7,680 nt of DNA from UBA5704 sp036380715 (GCA_036380715.1 DASVEF010000358.1:1-7680); one strand, 5' to 3'; counted from the stretch's first letter, positions 1 to 5,099 are shown. Notes: generated by a model not told the origin, from the letters alone. A program made the numbers and translations.

Positions 1-1538
1 CCGTCGGTGAAGGAAGCGAACTCCGGGTGCTCGTAGATGGCGGACTTGATGTCCGGCTTCTTCACGGTGAGGTCGAAGTAGCCTCGGCGGCGTCTCTTGA
101 ACAGGGTGTAACGGAGCTGCGGGCAGATGTCCCAGTAGCACTGGAGCGCATCGATGTCGGCCGGGGGGATGCCGCCTCGCAGGTGGCCCGCAATGTCCTG
201 CAGGTCCTCGGGCGTCTGGCTGTCGATGTAGCGCGGCAGGTTCAAGTTGAACCCGTTCTTCTCAATCTCCGCAAAGGGGACCATGCGCGCGTATTTCGGA
301 ACGTCGAGCCGCTTGTTGAAGACGTCCACGATCTTGTGGATGTCCATGTCGCGCAGGCGGTTCTTGGGGCCGTCCTTCATGAAGCCGCCGCTGGCGTCGA
401 TCATGAAGATGCCCCTGCGAGCCTGCGCGTCCTCCTTGTCGATGACAACGATACAAGCGGGAATGCCGGTGCCGTAGAAGAGGTTGGCGGGCAGGCCGAT
501 GATGCCCTTGATGTAACCCTTGCGCACGAGGGCGCGGCGGATGTCAGCCTCGGCGCTGCCGCGGAACAGCACGCCGTGCGGCAGGATGCAGGCTCCCTTA
601 CCGGTGCTCTTAAGGGAGCGGACAATGTGCAGCAGGTAGGCGTAGTCGCCCTGTTTGGCGGGCGGCACGCCGAACGGCTTAAAGCGCTCGTGGGGATCGT
701 TCAGGGGATCGAGGCCGGTGCTCCAGCGCTTGTCGGAAAAGGGCGGATTGGCGACAACATAGTCGAAGATCTTGAGGACGCCGCCGTCCTTGAACTTGGG
801 AGCGGTCAGCGTGTTGCCGGGCATGATCAGCGCGCCGGGATTGTTGTGCAGGATCATGTTCATGCGGGCGAGGCCACTGGTGGCGGCGTCCTTCTCCTGC
901 CCGTAGATCGTGACGGGGGTGCCGGCCTCATCGGCCACCTTCAGGAGCAGCGAGCCCGAGCCGCAGGTCGGGTCATAGACGGTGGTGGAGGCGCTGGTCT
1001 TCGCGTTCCGGATGCCGAGGATCTGCGCCATGACGCGGCTGACCTCGGCGGGGGTGTAGAACTGGCCCTTGCTCTTGCCGCTCTCGGTGGCGAAGTGCCG
1101 CATCAGGTATTCGTAAGCGTCGCCCAGGATGTCGTCGCCGTCGGCCCGGTTCCTGGAGAAATCGAGAGCCGGGTTCTCGAAGATGGCGATCAGGTTCGTG
1201 AGCCGGTCGACCATCTCCTTGTCGCTGCCGAGCTTGGCGGGGTCGTTGAAGTCCGGGAAGTCGGAGAGCTTGTTGGCGTTGGCCAGCGGGGCGATGATCG
1301 TCTTGTTGATCTGGTCGCCGATGTCGGACTTGCCCTTGAGGGCGATCATGTCCTTGAAGCTAGCACCGGGCGGGATCCGGATCGGCGCGTAGGGCCGGCC
1401 GGCGTACTTGTCGCTGACGTACTTGAGGAAGAGCAGGACGAGAACGTAGTCTTTGTACTGGCTGGCGTCCATGCCGCCGCGCAACTCGTCGCAGCTTTGC
1501 CAGAGGGAGCTATAGAGCTCGGACTTCTTCAGGGCCAT
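1..1538 (-). CDS. hsdM: Type I restriction-modification DNA methyltransferase subunit M (partial, N-terminal 512 codons)
   Basis: This is the modification subunit of a type I R-M system. With HsdS it methylates adenine in a bipartite target, and with HsdR it forms the restriction enzyme. Read from ATG at 1538, the frame stays open to the window edge. Residues ~5-145 match the helical HsdM N-terminal domain in style (MALKKSELYSSLWQSCDELR at the start). KGQFYTP at 157-163 is the cofactor-side motif, DPTCGSG at 189-195 is SAM-binding motif I, and NPPF at 264-267 is the catalytic motif IV of N6-adenine methyltransferases. The segment YEHPEF near the window edge suggests one of the longer HsdM variants, so the C-terminus lies outside. 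A GGAG sits about 10 nt upstream of the start. No hsdS or hsdR is in view; they would be expected downstream, to the left. No frameshift or missing motif was seen. Confidence 0.96.
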   Translation of the reverse strand, partial: MALKKSELYSSLWQSCDELRGGMDASQYKDYVLVLLFLKYVSDKYAGRPYAPIRIPPGASFKDMIALKGKSDIGDQINKTIIAPLANANKLSDFPDFNDPAKLGSDKEMVDRLTNLIAIFENPALDFSRNRADGDDILGDAYEYLMRHFATESGKSKGQFYTPAEVSRVMAQILGIRNAKTSASTTVYDPTCGSGSLLLKVADEAGTPVTIYGQEKDAATSGLARMNMILHNNPGALIMPGNTLTAPKFKDGGVLKIFDYVVANPPFSDKRWSTGLDPLNDPHERFKPFGVPPAKQGDYAYLLHIVRSLKSTGKGACILPHGVLFRGSAEADIRRALVRKGYIKGIIGLPANLFYGTGIPACIVVIDKEDAQARRGIFMIDASGGFMKDGPKNRLRDMDIHKIVDVFNKRLDVPKYARMVPFAEIEKNGFNLNLPRYIDSQTPEDLQDIAGHLRGGIPPADIDALQCYWDICPQLRYTLFKRRRRGYFDLTVKKPDIKSAIYEHPEFASFTD

Positions 1539-1588
1539 TCGCTAGTTGCTCCAGGAACGAGATACGGCCGCAACCGATGGAAGCCCCT

Positions 1589-1607
1589 CTTGCGTCGAAG
1601 ACGCAAG
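1589..1607 (-). other. Perfect hairpin in the hsdM leader
   Basis: There is an 8-bp perfect inverted repeat, CTTGCGTC / GACGCAAG, with a 3-nt spacer, 51 bp upstream of the hsdM start. It is bracketed by two direct copies of GATACGGC (1561-1568 and 1610-1617). It could be an operator for a dimeric regulator or an RNA hairpin in the leader. No poly-T follows on the minus strand, so it does not look like a terminator. Its role is inferred only. Confidence 0.45.
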
Positions 1608-1644
1608 CCGATACGGCTGCCTACCGGTTGACCGTGGTGGGATG

Positions 1645-1671
1645 AGGATACCAGAGCCCGCGGGACGTCAG
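1645..1671 (-). promoter_or_regulatory. Weak candidate promoter for hsdM
   Basis: On the minus strand an extended -10-like TGGTATCCT (1653-1645) lies about 107 bp upstream of hsdM, preceded at a short 15-bp spacing by CTGACG (1671-1666). The -35 match is poor and the spacing is suboptimal. The leader would contain the hairpin at 1589-1607. It is offered only as the best candidate between the gene and the GC-rich palindromes. Confidence 0.2.
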
Positions 1672-1715
1672 CAGGAGGACGACGGTGGGCCATAGGGTGC
1701 CGTGCTGCGTACGCC

Positions 1716-1852
1716 GGCCCCTCCCCTTTCGGGGCTTGCCGCCCCTCAGCCCGCCGGTCGCCCCTCCGGGGCTCAGGGATTTTTTGGGGGGCGCGTTCCC
1801 GGGGCTGACGCCCCGGGCTACATGCCGTCGCCCCTCTTCGGGGGCTCGAAAG
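1716..1852. repeat. Cluster of GC-rich short palindromes
   Basis: The stretch consists of C-run/G-run inverted repeats. They are GCCCC-tcc-GGGGC (1760-1772), an 8-bp perfect stem CCCGGGGC / GCCCCGGG with a 4-nt loop (1798-1817), and GCCCC/GGGGC around TCTTC (about 1829-1845). GGGCTACATGCCGTCGCCCC links them. Palindromic strings of this kind are familiar as dispersed intergenic repeats in GC-rich environmental genomes (from memory, not searched). The rest of 1539-1988 shows no gene I can support; the open frames there have no domain-like content. Confidence 0.5.
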
Positions 1853-1988
1853 CGGCGGATGTAGCGCGGCGCCGAGCCCGCCGCGGGTCTGGCCGGCCTG
1901 ACCAGTATGCTGCCGGCCTGCCCGGTCCTGCGGATGAGATGCCGGCCGTTTTGCGCGGCCCGAACGCGCGGCAGCCCGGGGGATGCCA

Positions 1989-2222
1989 CGGACAGCACTG
2001 CCTTCGGTGTCATCGTCGCGATGCACCACCGATCCGAAGAAAGTCAAAAAAGTTCGGGGAAGCGTGTCAAAAAAATCCAGGGTGCGGCAACTTATTAGGC
2101 AGAGGCCACAACCTCTTTCAACCCGGACTCACGGGGACGACAATCTCATCCTCCGGTCGTCCCCGCTTTTTTCTCCCCCTCTGGACCCTTTTGGTATACT
2201 GTCCGCCGGTTTCCGGACAAGC
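1989..2222. repeat. Long intergenic direct repeat, copy 1
   Basis: About 234 bp are repeated at 2700-2931 in the same orientation, at roughly 90% identity by eye. Shared landmarks in order are CAGCACTG; a hairpin centred on CATCGTCGCGATG; two T/A-rich boxes around GTCAAAAAA; GGTGCGGCAACTTATTA; GAGGCCACAACCTC; a terminator-like hairpin; and TTTTGGTATACT near the right end. Similarity stops after ACAAGC. Neither copy holds a plausible protein: indels of one base between the copies break every frame. This points to an RNA-level or DNA-level element rather than a gene duplication. Confidence 0.85.
2132..2172 (+). terminator. Rho-independent terminator-like hairpin in repeat copy 1
   Basis: A 10-bp perfect stem CGGGGACGAC / GTCGTCCCCG (2132-2141 with 2156-2165) has a 14-nt loop and is followed by C and six Ts (2167-2172). 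The orientation is plus, opposite to all genes in the window, so whatever it ends is not one of the annotated proteins. Confidence 0.6.
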
Positions 2223-2432
2223 ATCTCGCGCGACATCGACACCCTGAAGGGCCGGGCGAGGGCCGTGGCCGCCAAGATCCGGTCTGGGCTCAAGACGAAG
2301 TACGAGTACGGGAGCGAGAAGCTGACCGAGTTTGAGATGCAGCCCCGCCGGCGCCCGAGGTGGAGCCTCCCGCTCCCCAGATCCTTCGCTCTCGCTCAGG
2401 ATGACTTGGCGGACAGCGGATTCCCCCGCTGA
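2223..2432 (+). pseudogene. Fragment of apparently coding sequence (3' part of an unknown gene)
   Basis: Immediately after repeat copy 1, the plus frame starting ATC at 2223 reads ISRDIDTLKGRARAVAAKIR, then SGLKTKYEYGSEKLTEFEMQ, then PRRRPR. It uses G/C-ending codons and has a charged, helical composition, unlike the low-complexity frames around it. It runs on to TGA at 2430-2432, but the residues after about 2366 look like non-coding sequence and overlap a short palindromic repeat. No ATG or GTG with a ribosome-binding site lies upstream in frame. I infer the tail of a gene that has lost its 5' part. I do not recognise the family, and it may be chance. Confidence 0.35.
2380..2404. repeat. 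Short imperfect palindromic repeat
   Basis: GATCCTTCGCTCTCGCTCAG followed by GATGA is an imperfect palindrome with ATCCT/AGGAT ends. The reverse complement, CATCCTGAGCGAGAGCGAAG, resembles a dispersed intergenic repeat that I recall from several environmental bacteria. Only one clear copy is present here, so its repeat nature is from memory. Confidence 0.35.
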
Positions 2433-2465
2433 CACACCAAGCCGGGGGAGCGCTTCCCAGGCTCC

Positions 2466-2696
2466 GGGTGGACTTCCGGAGAGCCCAGGTGGACTTCCGG
2501 AAGCTCCGGGTGGACGTCCGGAGGGCTCGGGTGAACTTCCGGAGAGCCCGGGTGAACTTCCGGAGAGCCCGGGTGGACTTCCGGAGGCTCCGGGTGGACT
2601 TCCGGAGAGCCCGGGTGGACTTCCGGAGGGCTCGGGCGGACATCCGGAGAGCTCGGGTGGACTTCCGGAGAGCTCGGGTGGACTTCCGGAAGGATC
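2466..2696. repeat. 21-bp tandem array, 11 units
   Basis: Eleven head-to-tail units of exactly 21 bp begin at 2466, 2487, 2508 and so on to 2676, with the core GTGGACTTCCGGAG followed by a variable AGCCC, GGCTC or AGCTC end. Most units contain the palindrome TCCGGA. Units differ by point substitutions only, with no indels. Because 21 is a multiple of three and the unit lacks stops, several frames stay open through it and give heptad proteins (for example GLPESPG on plus and RALRKST on minus). I treat these as by-products: no start or ribosome-binding site is convincing. There are no spacers, so it is not a CRISPR. The array ends exactly where repeat copy 2 begins. Confidence 0.92.
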
Positions 2697-2699
2697 GGA

Positions 2700-2931
2700 T
2701 GGGCAGCACTGCGCTCGGTGGCATCGTCGCGATGCGCCACCGATCCGAAGAAAGTCAAAAAAGTTCGGGAAGCGTGTCAAAAAAATCCAGGGTGCGGCAA
2801 CTTATTAAGATAGAGGCCACAACCTCTTCAACCCGGACTCACGGGGACGACACTCTCATCCTCCGGTCGTCCCCCGCTTTTTCTCCCTTTCTTTGACCTT
2901 TTGGTATACTATCTGCCGTTTCCGCACAAGC
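2700..2931. repeat. Long intergenic direct repeat, copy 2
   Basis: This is the second copy of the element at 1989-2222, in direct orientation about 710 bp away. The left border abuts the last 21-bp array unit and the right border is the shared ACAAGC. Differences from copy 1 are scattered substitutions and about seven single-base indels. They are concentrated outside the terminator stem, which is intact in both. Confidence 0.85.
2842..2882 (+). terminator. Rho-independent terminator-like hairpin in repeat copy 2
   Basis: The arms CGGGGACGAC and GTCGTCCCC (2842-2851 and 2866 onward) are the same as in copy 1, with one extra C before the closing G, followed by GC and five Ts (2878-2882). The stem is retained although the loop and the flanks have changed. 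Confidence 0.55.
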
Positions 2932-2958
2932 TTTCCCCCGCCCTTGCTCAGGAAACTT

Positions 2959-3011
2959 CGCTGACCGGCACTCAACCGACCGGCTACGCTTCGGCCTTCA
3001 GACCTTCTGCC
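2959..3011. repeat. Direct repeat A flanking hicBA (left)
   Basis: The sequence CGCTGA, then CCGGCACTCAACCGACCGGC, then TACGCTTCGGCCTTCAGA, then CCTTCTGCC matches 3582-3637 with two substitutions and three missing bases. The copies bracket the hicA-hicB cassette. In this copy a one-base loss breaks the reading frame that the right copy encodes. Confidence 0.8.
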
Positions 3012-3081
3012 AGGACGGGGTACCAGCCGTTCCGCGGACGCCGGAGTTGAGACCTTCGAGAGCCCTGGTGTGAGGCGGGGA

Positions 3082-3303
3082 CTATCTCGCGACCTGATAG
3101 ATCAAGGGACGGTAACGGGGGGGAGGGATCGGTTTGCCGGTCTCCCGGGCGGCGCTCAGCCAAGCCTCTTTCGCCTCTTCCAGCGCGGAGAGCGCTTCTT
3201 CGGGAGTCTCGCCGAAGGCCGAGCAGGCGTCCAGATCAGGGATGTCGGCGATATACCCGCCGTCCTCGTCGCTGAAGAAGATGTTGATGTGGTAGTCGGT
3301 CAA
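3082..3303 (-). CDS. hicB: HicB-family antitoxin (short form)
   Basis: This 73-residue antitoxin of a type II HicAB pair is expected to bind and block the HicA ribonuclease. It shows the HicB partial-RNase-H-like fold signature: FFSDEDGGYIADIPDL (9-24), then CSAFGETPEEALSALEEAKE, then a C-terminal GKPIPPPRY. It has no C-terminal helix-turn-helix or ribbon-helix-helix segment, as in many short HicBs, so DNA binding is not evident. The start is TTG at 3303, chosen because GGAGG lies 7 nt upstream and the TTGA junction overlaps the hicA stop by 4 nt, the usual translational coupling. No in-frame ATG gives a better start. It is co-transcribed with hicA, toxin first. Confidence 0.9.
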   Translation of the reverse strand: MTDYHINIFFSDEDGGYIADIPDLDACSAFGETPEEALSALEEAKEAWLSAARETGKPIPPPRYRPLIYQVAR

Positions 3304-3557
3304 TCCTCATCCTCCAGCTTGAGATTATACCTCTCAACGAGTTGAAGAGCCTGCCGGATCTGATAAGGCTTGGCCTCGCCACGCACCTCTTGCAGATTGA
3401 CCAGTTCCGGAATGCCCGGATGGTTCAATATGTGATGGCTTCCGCTGACCCGGACCAGCCTGAAACCGAAGTCTTCGAGAAGGCGGAGCATGTCGGCAAA
3501 GGCCACATTCTTGCAGGCACCGCGCGCCAACTTGTTGAGCAAGGCTCGGCGTCTCAT
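3300..3557 (-). CDS. hicA: HicA-family toxin, mRNA interferase
   Basis: This 85-residue HicA/YcfA-type protein, a double-stranded-RNA-binding-like fold, cleaves mRNA when not bound by HicB. It starts MRRRALLNKL. The core GFRLVRVSGSHHIL (31-44) contains the conserved Gly-Ser-His, with His41 as the probable catalytic residue. HPGIPELVNLQE (46-57) and GEAKPYQIRQAL (60-71) complete the domain. I prefer ATG at 3557 over an upstream in-frame start at 3596, because it matches the usual N-terminus and has GGAG about 9 nt upstream; the longer version would begin inside the direct repeat. It lies 51 bp downstream of the winged-helix gene on the same strand, so it may share that gene's transcript. The length is normal for the family, and it looks functional. 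Confidence 0.92.
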   Translation of the reverse strand: MRRRALLNKLARGACKNVAFADMLRLLEDFGFRLVRVSGSHHILNHPGIPELVNLQEVRGEAKPYQIRQALQLVERYNLKLEDED

Positions 3558-3581
3558 ACTCTTCTGCTCCCACTCGCGGTG

Positions 3582-3637
3582 CGCTGAAGCCGGCACGCAA
3601 CCGGCCGGCTACGCTTCGGCCTTCAGAACCTTCTGCC
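3582..3637. repeat. Direct repeat B flanking hicBA (right), overlapping a gene end
   Basis: This is the partner of 2959-3011. It contains the last ten codons of the gene at 3609-4022 plus its stop and 27 bp beyond. Inside it, AGCCGGC / GCCGGCT (3588-3594 with 3604-3610, 9-nt loop) forms a hairpin straddling the stop codon. No T-run follows, so termination there would be weak. Confidence 0.8.
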
Positions 3638-4022
3638 GGTACACATTGGAAACCCGGCCGTTACTGCCCCGCTCAACGGTGAGACGCCCTTGGAAGACGA
3701 GGGTCTGCAGGGCGCGGAAAAGAGAAGCGCGCGGCGGGCTCCACCCGAGGAGGCGGACGGCGTCGTTCTTGTCGAAAACCTCCGGCAGGCGCGGGAAGAC
3801 CTCCTCGAGAGCCTCGGTCATCTCGGGGAGAGACAGACGGGGCGGCGGGGGCATGGATGGCGCGGCCAAGGTCTGGGGAGGCGCGTCCTCCTCCGGGTCG
3901 GCCCGCCAGAGCGCCTCCAAGGAGCGCAGCCGGATCTGGTGCGCGGCGCGGAGGGTCGCGACCTCGGCCTCGAACGATTCTTCCAGGGCCTGCCGCCGCT
4001 GCTCGTACTCACTTCGTTTCAT
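3609..4022 (-). CDS. Hypothetical protein: coiled coil plus winged-helix-like domain
   Basis: I do not recognise a named family. The 137-residue product has three parts. Residues 1-42 form a charged helix (MKRSEYEQRRQALEESFEAE onward), likely a coiled coil. Residues 43-61 are a Pro-rich linker ending MPPPP. Residues 63-131 look like a winged helix-turn-helix: two helices (LPEMTEALEEVF and NDAVRLLGW), a probable recognition helix (PRASLFRALQTLVFQGR), and a wing (LTVERGSNGRVSNVYR). This suggests a DNA-binding or structural role, which is inference. I chose ATG at 4022 for the MKRSEYEQ start; an in-frame ATG at 4040 is possible. An ATG at 4205 is unlikely, since it only adds KLPQRFF heptads from the 21-bp array. 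No strong ribosome-binding site precedes either start. It is followed by hicA after 51 bp. Confidence 0.7.
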   Translation of the reverse strand: MKRSEYEQRRQALEESFEAEVATLRAAHQIRLRSLEALWRADPEEDAPPQTLAAPSMPPPPRLSLPEMTEALEEVFPRLPEVFDKNDAVRLLGWSPPRASLFRALQTLVFQGRLTVERGSNGRVSNVYRQKVLKAEA

Positions 4023-4095
4023 CGCAGGGCTCTCGAACATCAGCGTAACGTCTCTGAAAGGGCGCGGGCAAGAGGGAACGGCCCGTGGAGGGTTT

Positions 4096-4460
4096 TCGAC
4101 GAGCCGGAGAAGGCCAAAGGAGCGCCGCGGAAGCTGCGAGAGACGTTGCGGAAGCCTGAAAAAGCGCCGCGGAAGCTTAAAAAACCGTTGCGGAAGCTTC
4201 CGCAACGTCTCTCGGAGCTCCTGATCTTCCGTTCGCCGGACCTGCAGGCCGAAATCGAGCCCTCAGGAGCGCTTTTGGAAGCTTCGCGGCGTCTTTTTGA
4301 GCGGATCCGTCGCCGTTTGGAAGCTCCTCGCCACGTCAAGACGGCCCTTCAACGTCTCCATAAGCTTCCGTATCGTTTCTGCAACCCTCCACAACGTCTC
4401 GAAAACGCGCCGGAGCGCGTGTTTGAAGCTCCGCCACGTTTCTCGACGCTGAGAGCTCAA
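4096..4460. repeat. Degenerate 21-bp repeat array with an orientation switch
   Basis: About 4 units left of 4186 read GCGGAAGCTTAAAAAACC-like on plus with 21-bp spacing. From about 4262 to 4460 the same theme appears inverted (GAAGCTCCGCCACGTTTC, CCACAACGTCTCGAAAACGC), again with 21-bp spacing in the right part. The unit core is GAGACGTTGCGGAAG. The two halves meet at a 22-bp perfect palindrome (4186-4207). A further lone unit lies at 4569-4589 in the left orientation, and a partial inverted one (AACGTCTCTGAAA) lies at about 4047 beside the start of the winged-helix gene. I see no supportable gene in 4041-4622. A purine-rich run (4476-4514) is the only other feature. Confidence 0.75.
4186..4207. 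other. 22-bp perfect palindrome at the array switch point
   Basis: CGTTGCGGAAG followed directly by its exact reverse complement, with no spacer, centred on an AAGCTT. It is built from two 21-bp-unit cores placed head to head. It could be a dimer binding site or simply the junction of an inversion. Confidence 0.7.
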
Positions 4461-4622
4461 ATCTTTGATCCTCAGGGACGGAGAGCGGAGGGAGGGGGCA
4501 AGAAGAGGAGGAAATTGGATGGCCGAGGAGGGAAACCGATCCGCTCCGGGGAGGGGCGGAATGTTTCTGAGACGTTGCGGAGGGTTTCCGGTGTCAGCCG
4601 CCGCTCGCGCTCTGGATCAGGA

Positions 4623-4817
4623 TCAGGGCGATCCCTTGGACCAGTCGATCAGACGAAGGCCCACACCCGATGCTTCGGCGAGCCGCTCGAAGTCTCTCCG
4701 GTTTCGCGTCACGAGGGGCAGTTGGCGCGACACCGCCACCGCGGCGATCAGAATGTCACCGAGCTGCTGCCGCTGGCTGCGCGTCGCACTGGACCAGATG
4801 TCGGCCGCTGCGCTCAC
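4623..4817 (-). pseudogene. VapC-type PIN-domain toxin, N-terminal half missing
   Basis: Sixty-four codons match only the C-terminal half of a PIN-domain ribonuclease. QLGDILIAAVAVSRQLPLVT (18-37) carries the third active-site Asp (Asp21), RNRRDFERL (38-46) carries the later acidic residue (Asp42), and LRLIDW (54-59) is the terminal strand. A normal VapC has about 130 residues, and the N-terminal LLDTN-type catalytic Asp and the mid-domain Glu are absent. The sequence that should encode them is occupied by the antitoxin-type gene, whose stop overlaps a GTG here (GTGA). I saw no N-terminal PIN motif in the other frames just upstream. The product is almost certainly inactive. A translated remnant cannot be excluded, because the GTG start is coupled to the gene before it. 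Confidence 0.75.
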
Positions 4818-5092
4818 CGTTCCGGCTCTTTGAGCTTTCGGGTCAGCAGGCGAAGATCCGGCGCCGGGACGTCCGCGAAGCTGGCGGCTGCCAGGGCGAG
4901 GATTTCGGCGGGACCAGGAGCGATATCGACGTCCTCGCCATAGTGCCGGCGCAGCAACGCGATCACCTGTCCCTCGAAGCTACGCCCACACCTCTCCGCA
5001 TCTGCCATGATCTTGTCCCGGAGCCCGGCTGGAAAGCGGATGGTGCGCGCGATCGTGGATTCCTGCACCTGGGCGGCGGCTGATCGGCTCAT
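4814..5092 (-). CDS. Ribbon-helix-helix (Arc/VapB-like) antitoxin-type protein
   Basis: This 92-residue protein has an N-terminal ribbon-helix-helix pattern: strand STIARTIRFP (about 13-22), helix A LRDKIMADAERCG, helix B SFEGQVIALLRRHYG. The C-terminal tail (DVDIAPGPAEILALAAASFA and beyond) is of the kind that wraps a toxin. It would act as a dimeric repressor of its own operon and neutralise a PIN toxin. Only half of that toxin remains downstream, so it is probably an orphan antitoxin. I use ATG at 5092; GTG at 5098 is an alternative. Neither has a Shine-Dalgarno sequence. It starts 46 bp after the penicillin acylase stop on the same strand. Confidence 0.8.
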   Translation of the reverse strand: MSRSAAAQVQESTIARTIRFPAGLRDKIMADAERCGRSFEGQVIALLRRHYGEDVDIAPGPAEILALAAASFADVPAPDLRLLTRKLKEPER

Positions 5093-5099
5093 AACCACA

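Noticed and set aside
27..1631. A 534-codon plus-strand open frame opposite hsdM
   Set aside because: It is antisense to a gene with all motifs in place. The product is a Val/Gly/Asp-rich low-complexity sequence with no domain features.
1621..2013. Minus-strand 130-codon frame upstream of hsdM
   Set aside because: It runs through GC-rich palindromes, has Arg/Pro/Gly-biased composition, and shows no ribosome-binding site or recognisable fold.
2466..2696. CRISPR array
   Set aside because: Units are contiguous 21-mers with no spacers, and no cas genes are present.
2332..2808. Plus-strand protein with GLPESPG heptads, and its minus counterparts with RALRKST and SPPELSG heptads
   Set aside because: All are the 21-bp array translated in different frames. 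None has a clear start, and all run into the non-coding repeat.
3609..4205. Longer 198-codon version of the winged-helix gene
   Set aside because: The extra N-terminal residues are KLPQRFF-type heptads translated from the 21-bp array. The natural start is MKRSEYEQ at 4022 or ATG at 4040.
4263..4460. 65-codon minus frame with amphipathic LRRVFETLWRVAETIRKLME heptads and a GAGG before a TTG start
   Set aside because: Heptads follow automatically from the 21-bp period, and only a TTG start is available. It is kept as a point in the heptad finding, not as a gene.
4519..4833. Plus-strand ATG preceded by a textbook AGGAGG at 7 nt, giving about 104 codons
   Set aside because: The product is the antisense of the PIN remnant and of the end of the antitoxin-type gene, with no domain content. 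The site lies in a purine-rich run where AGGAGG is expected by chance.
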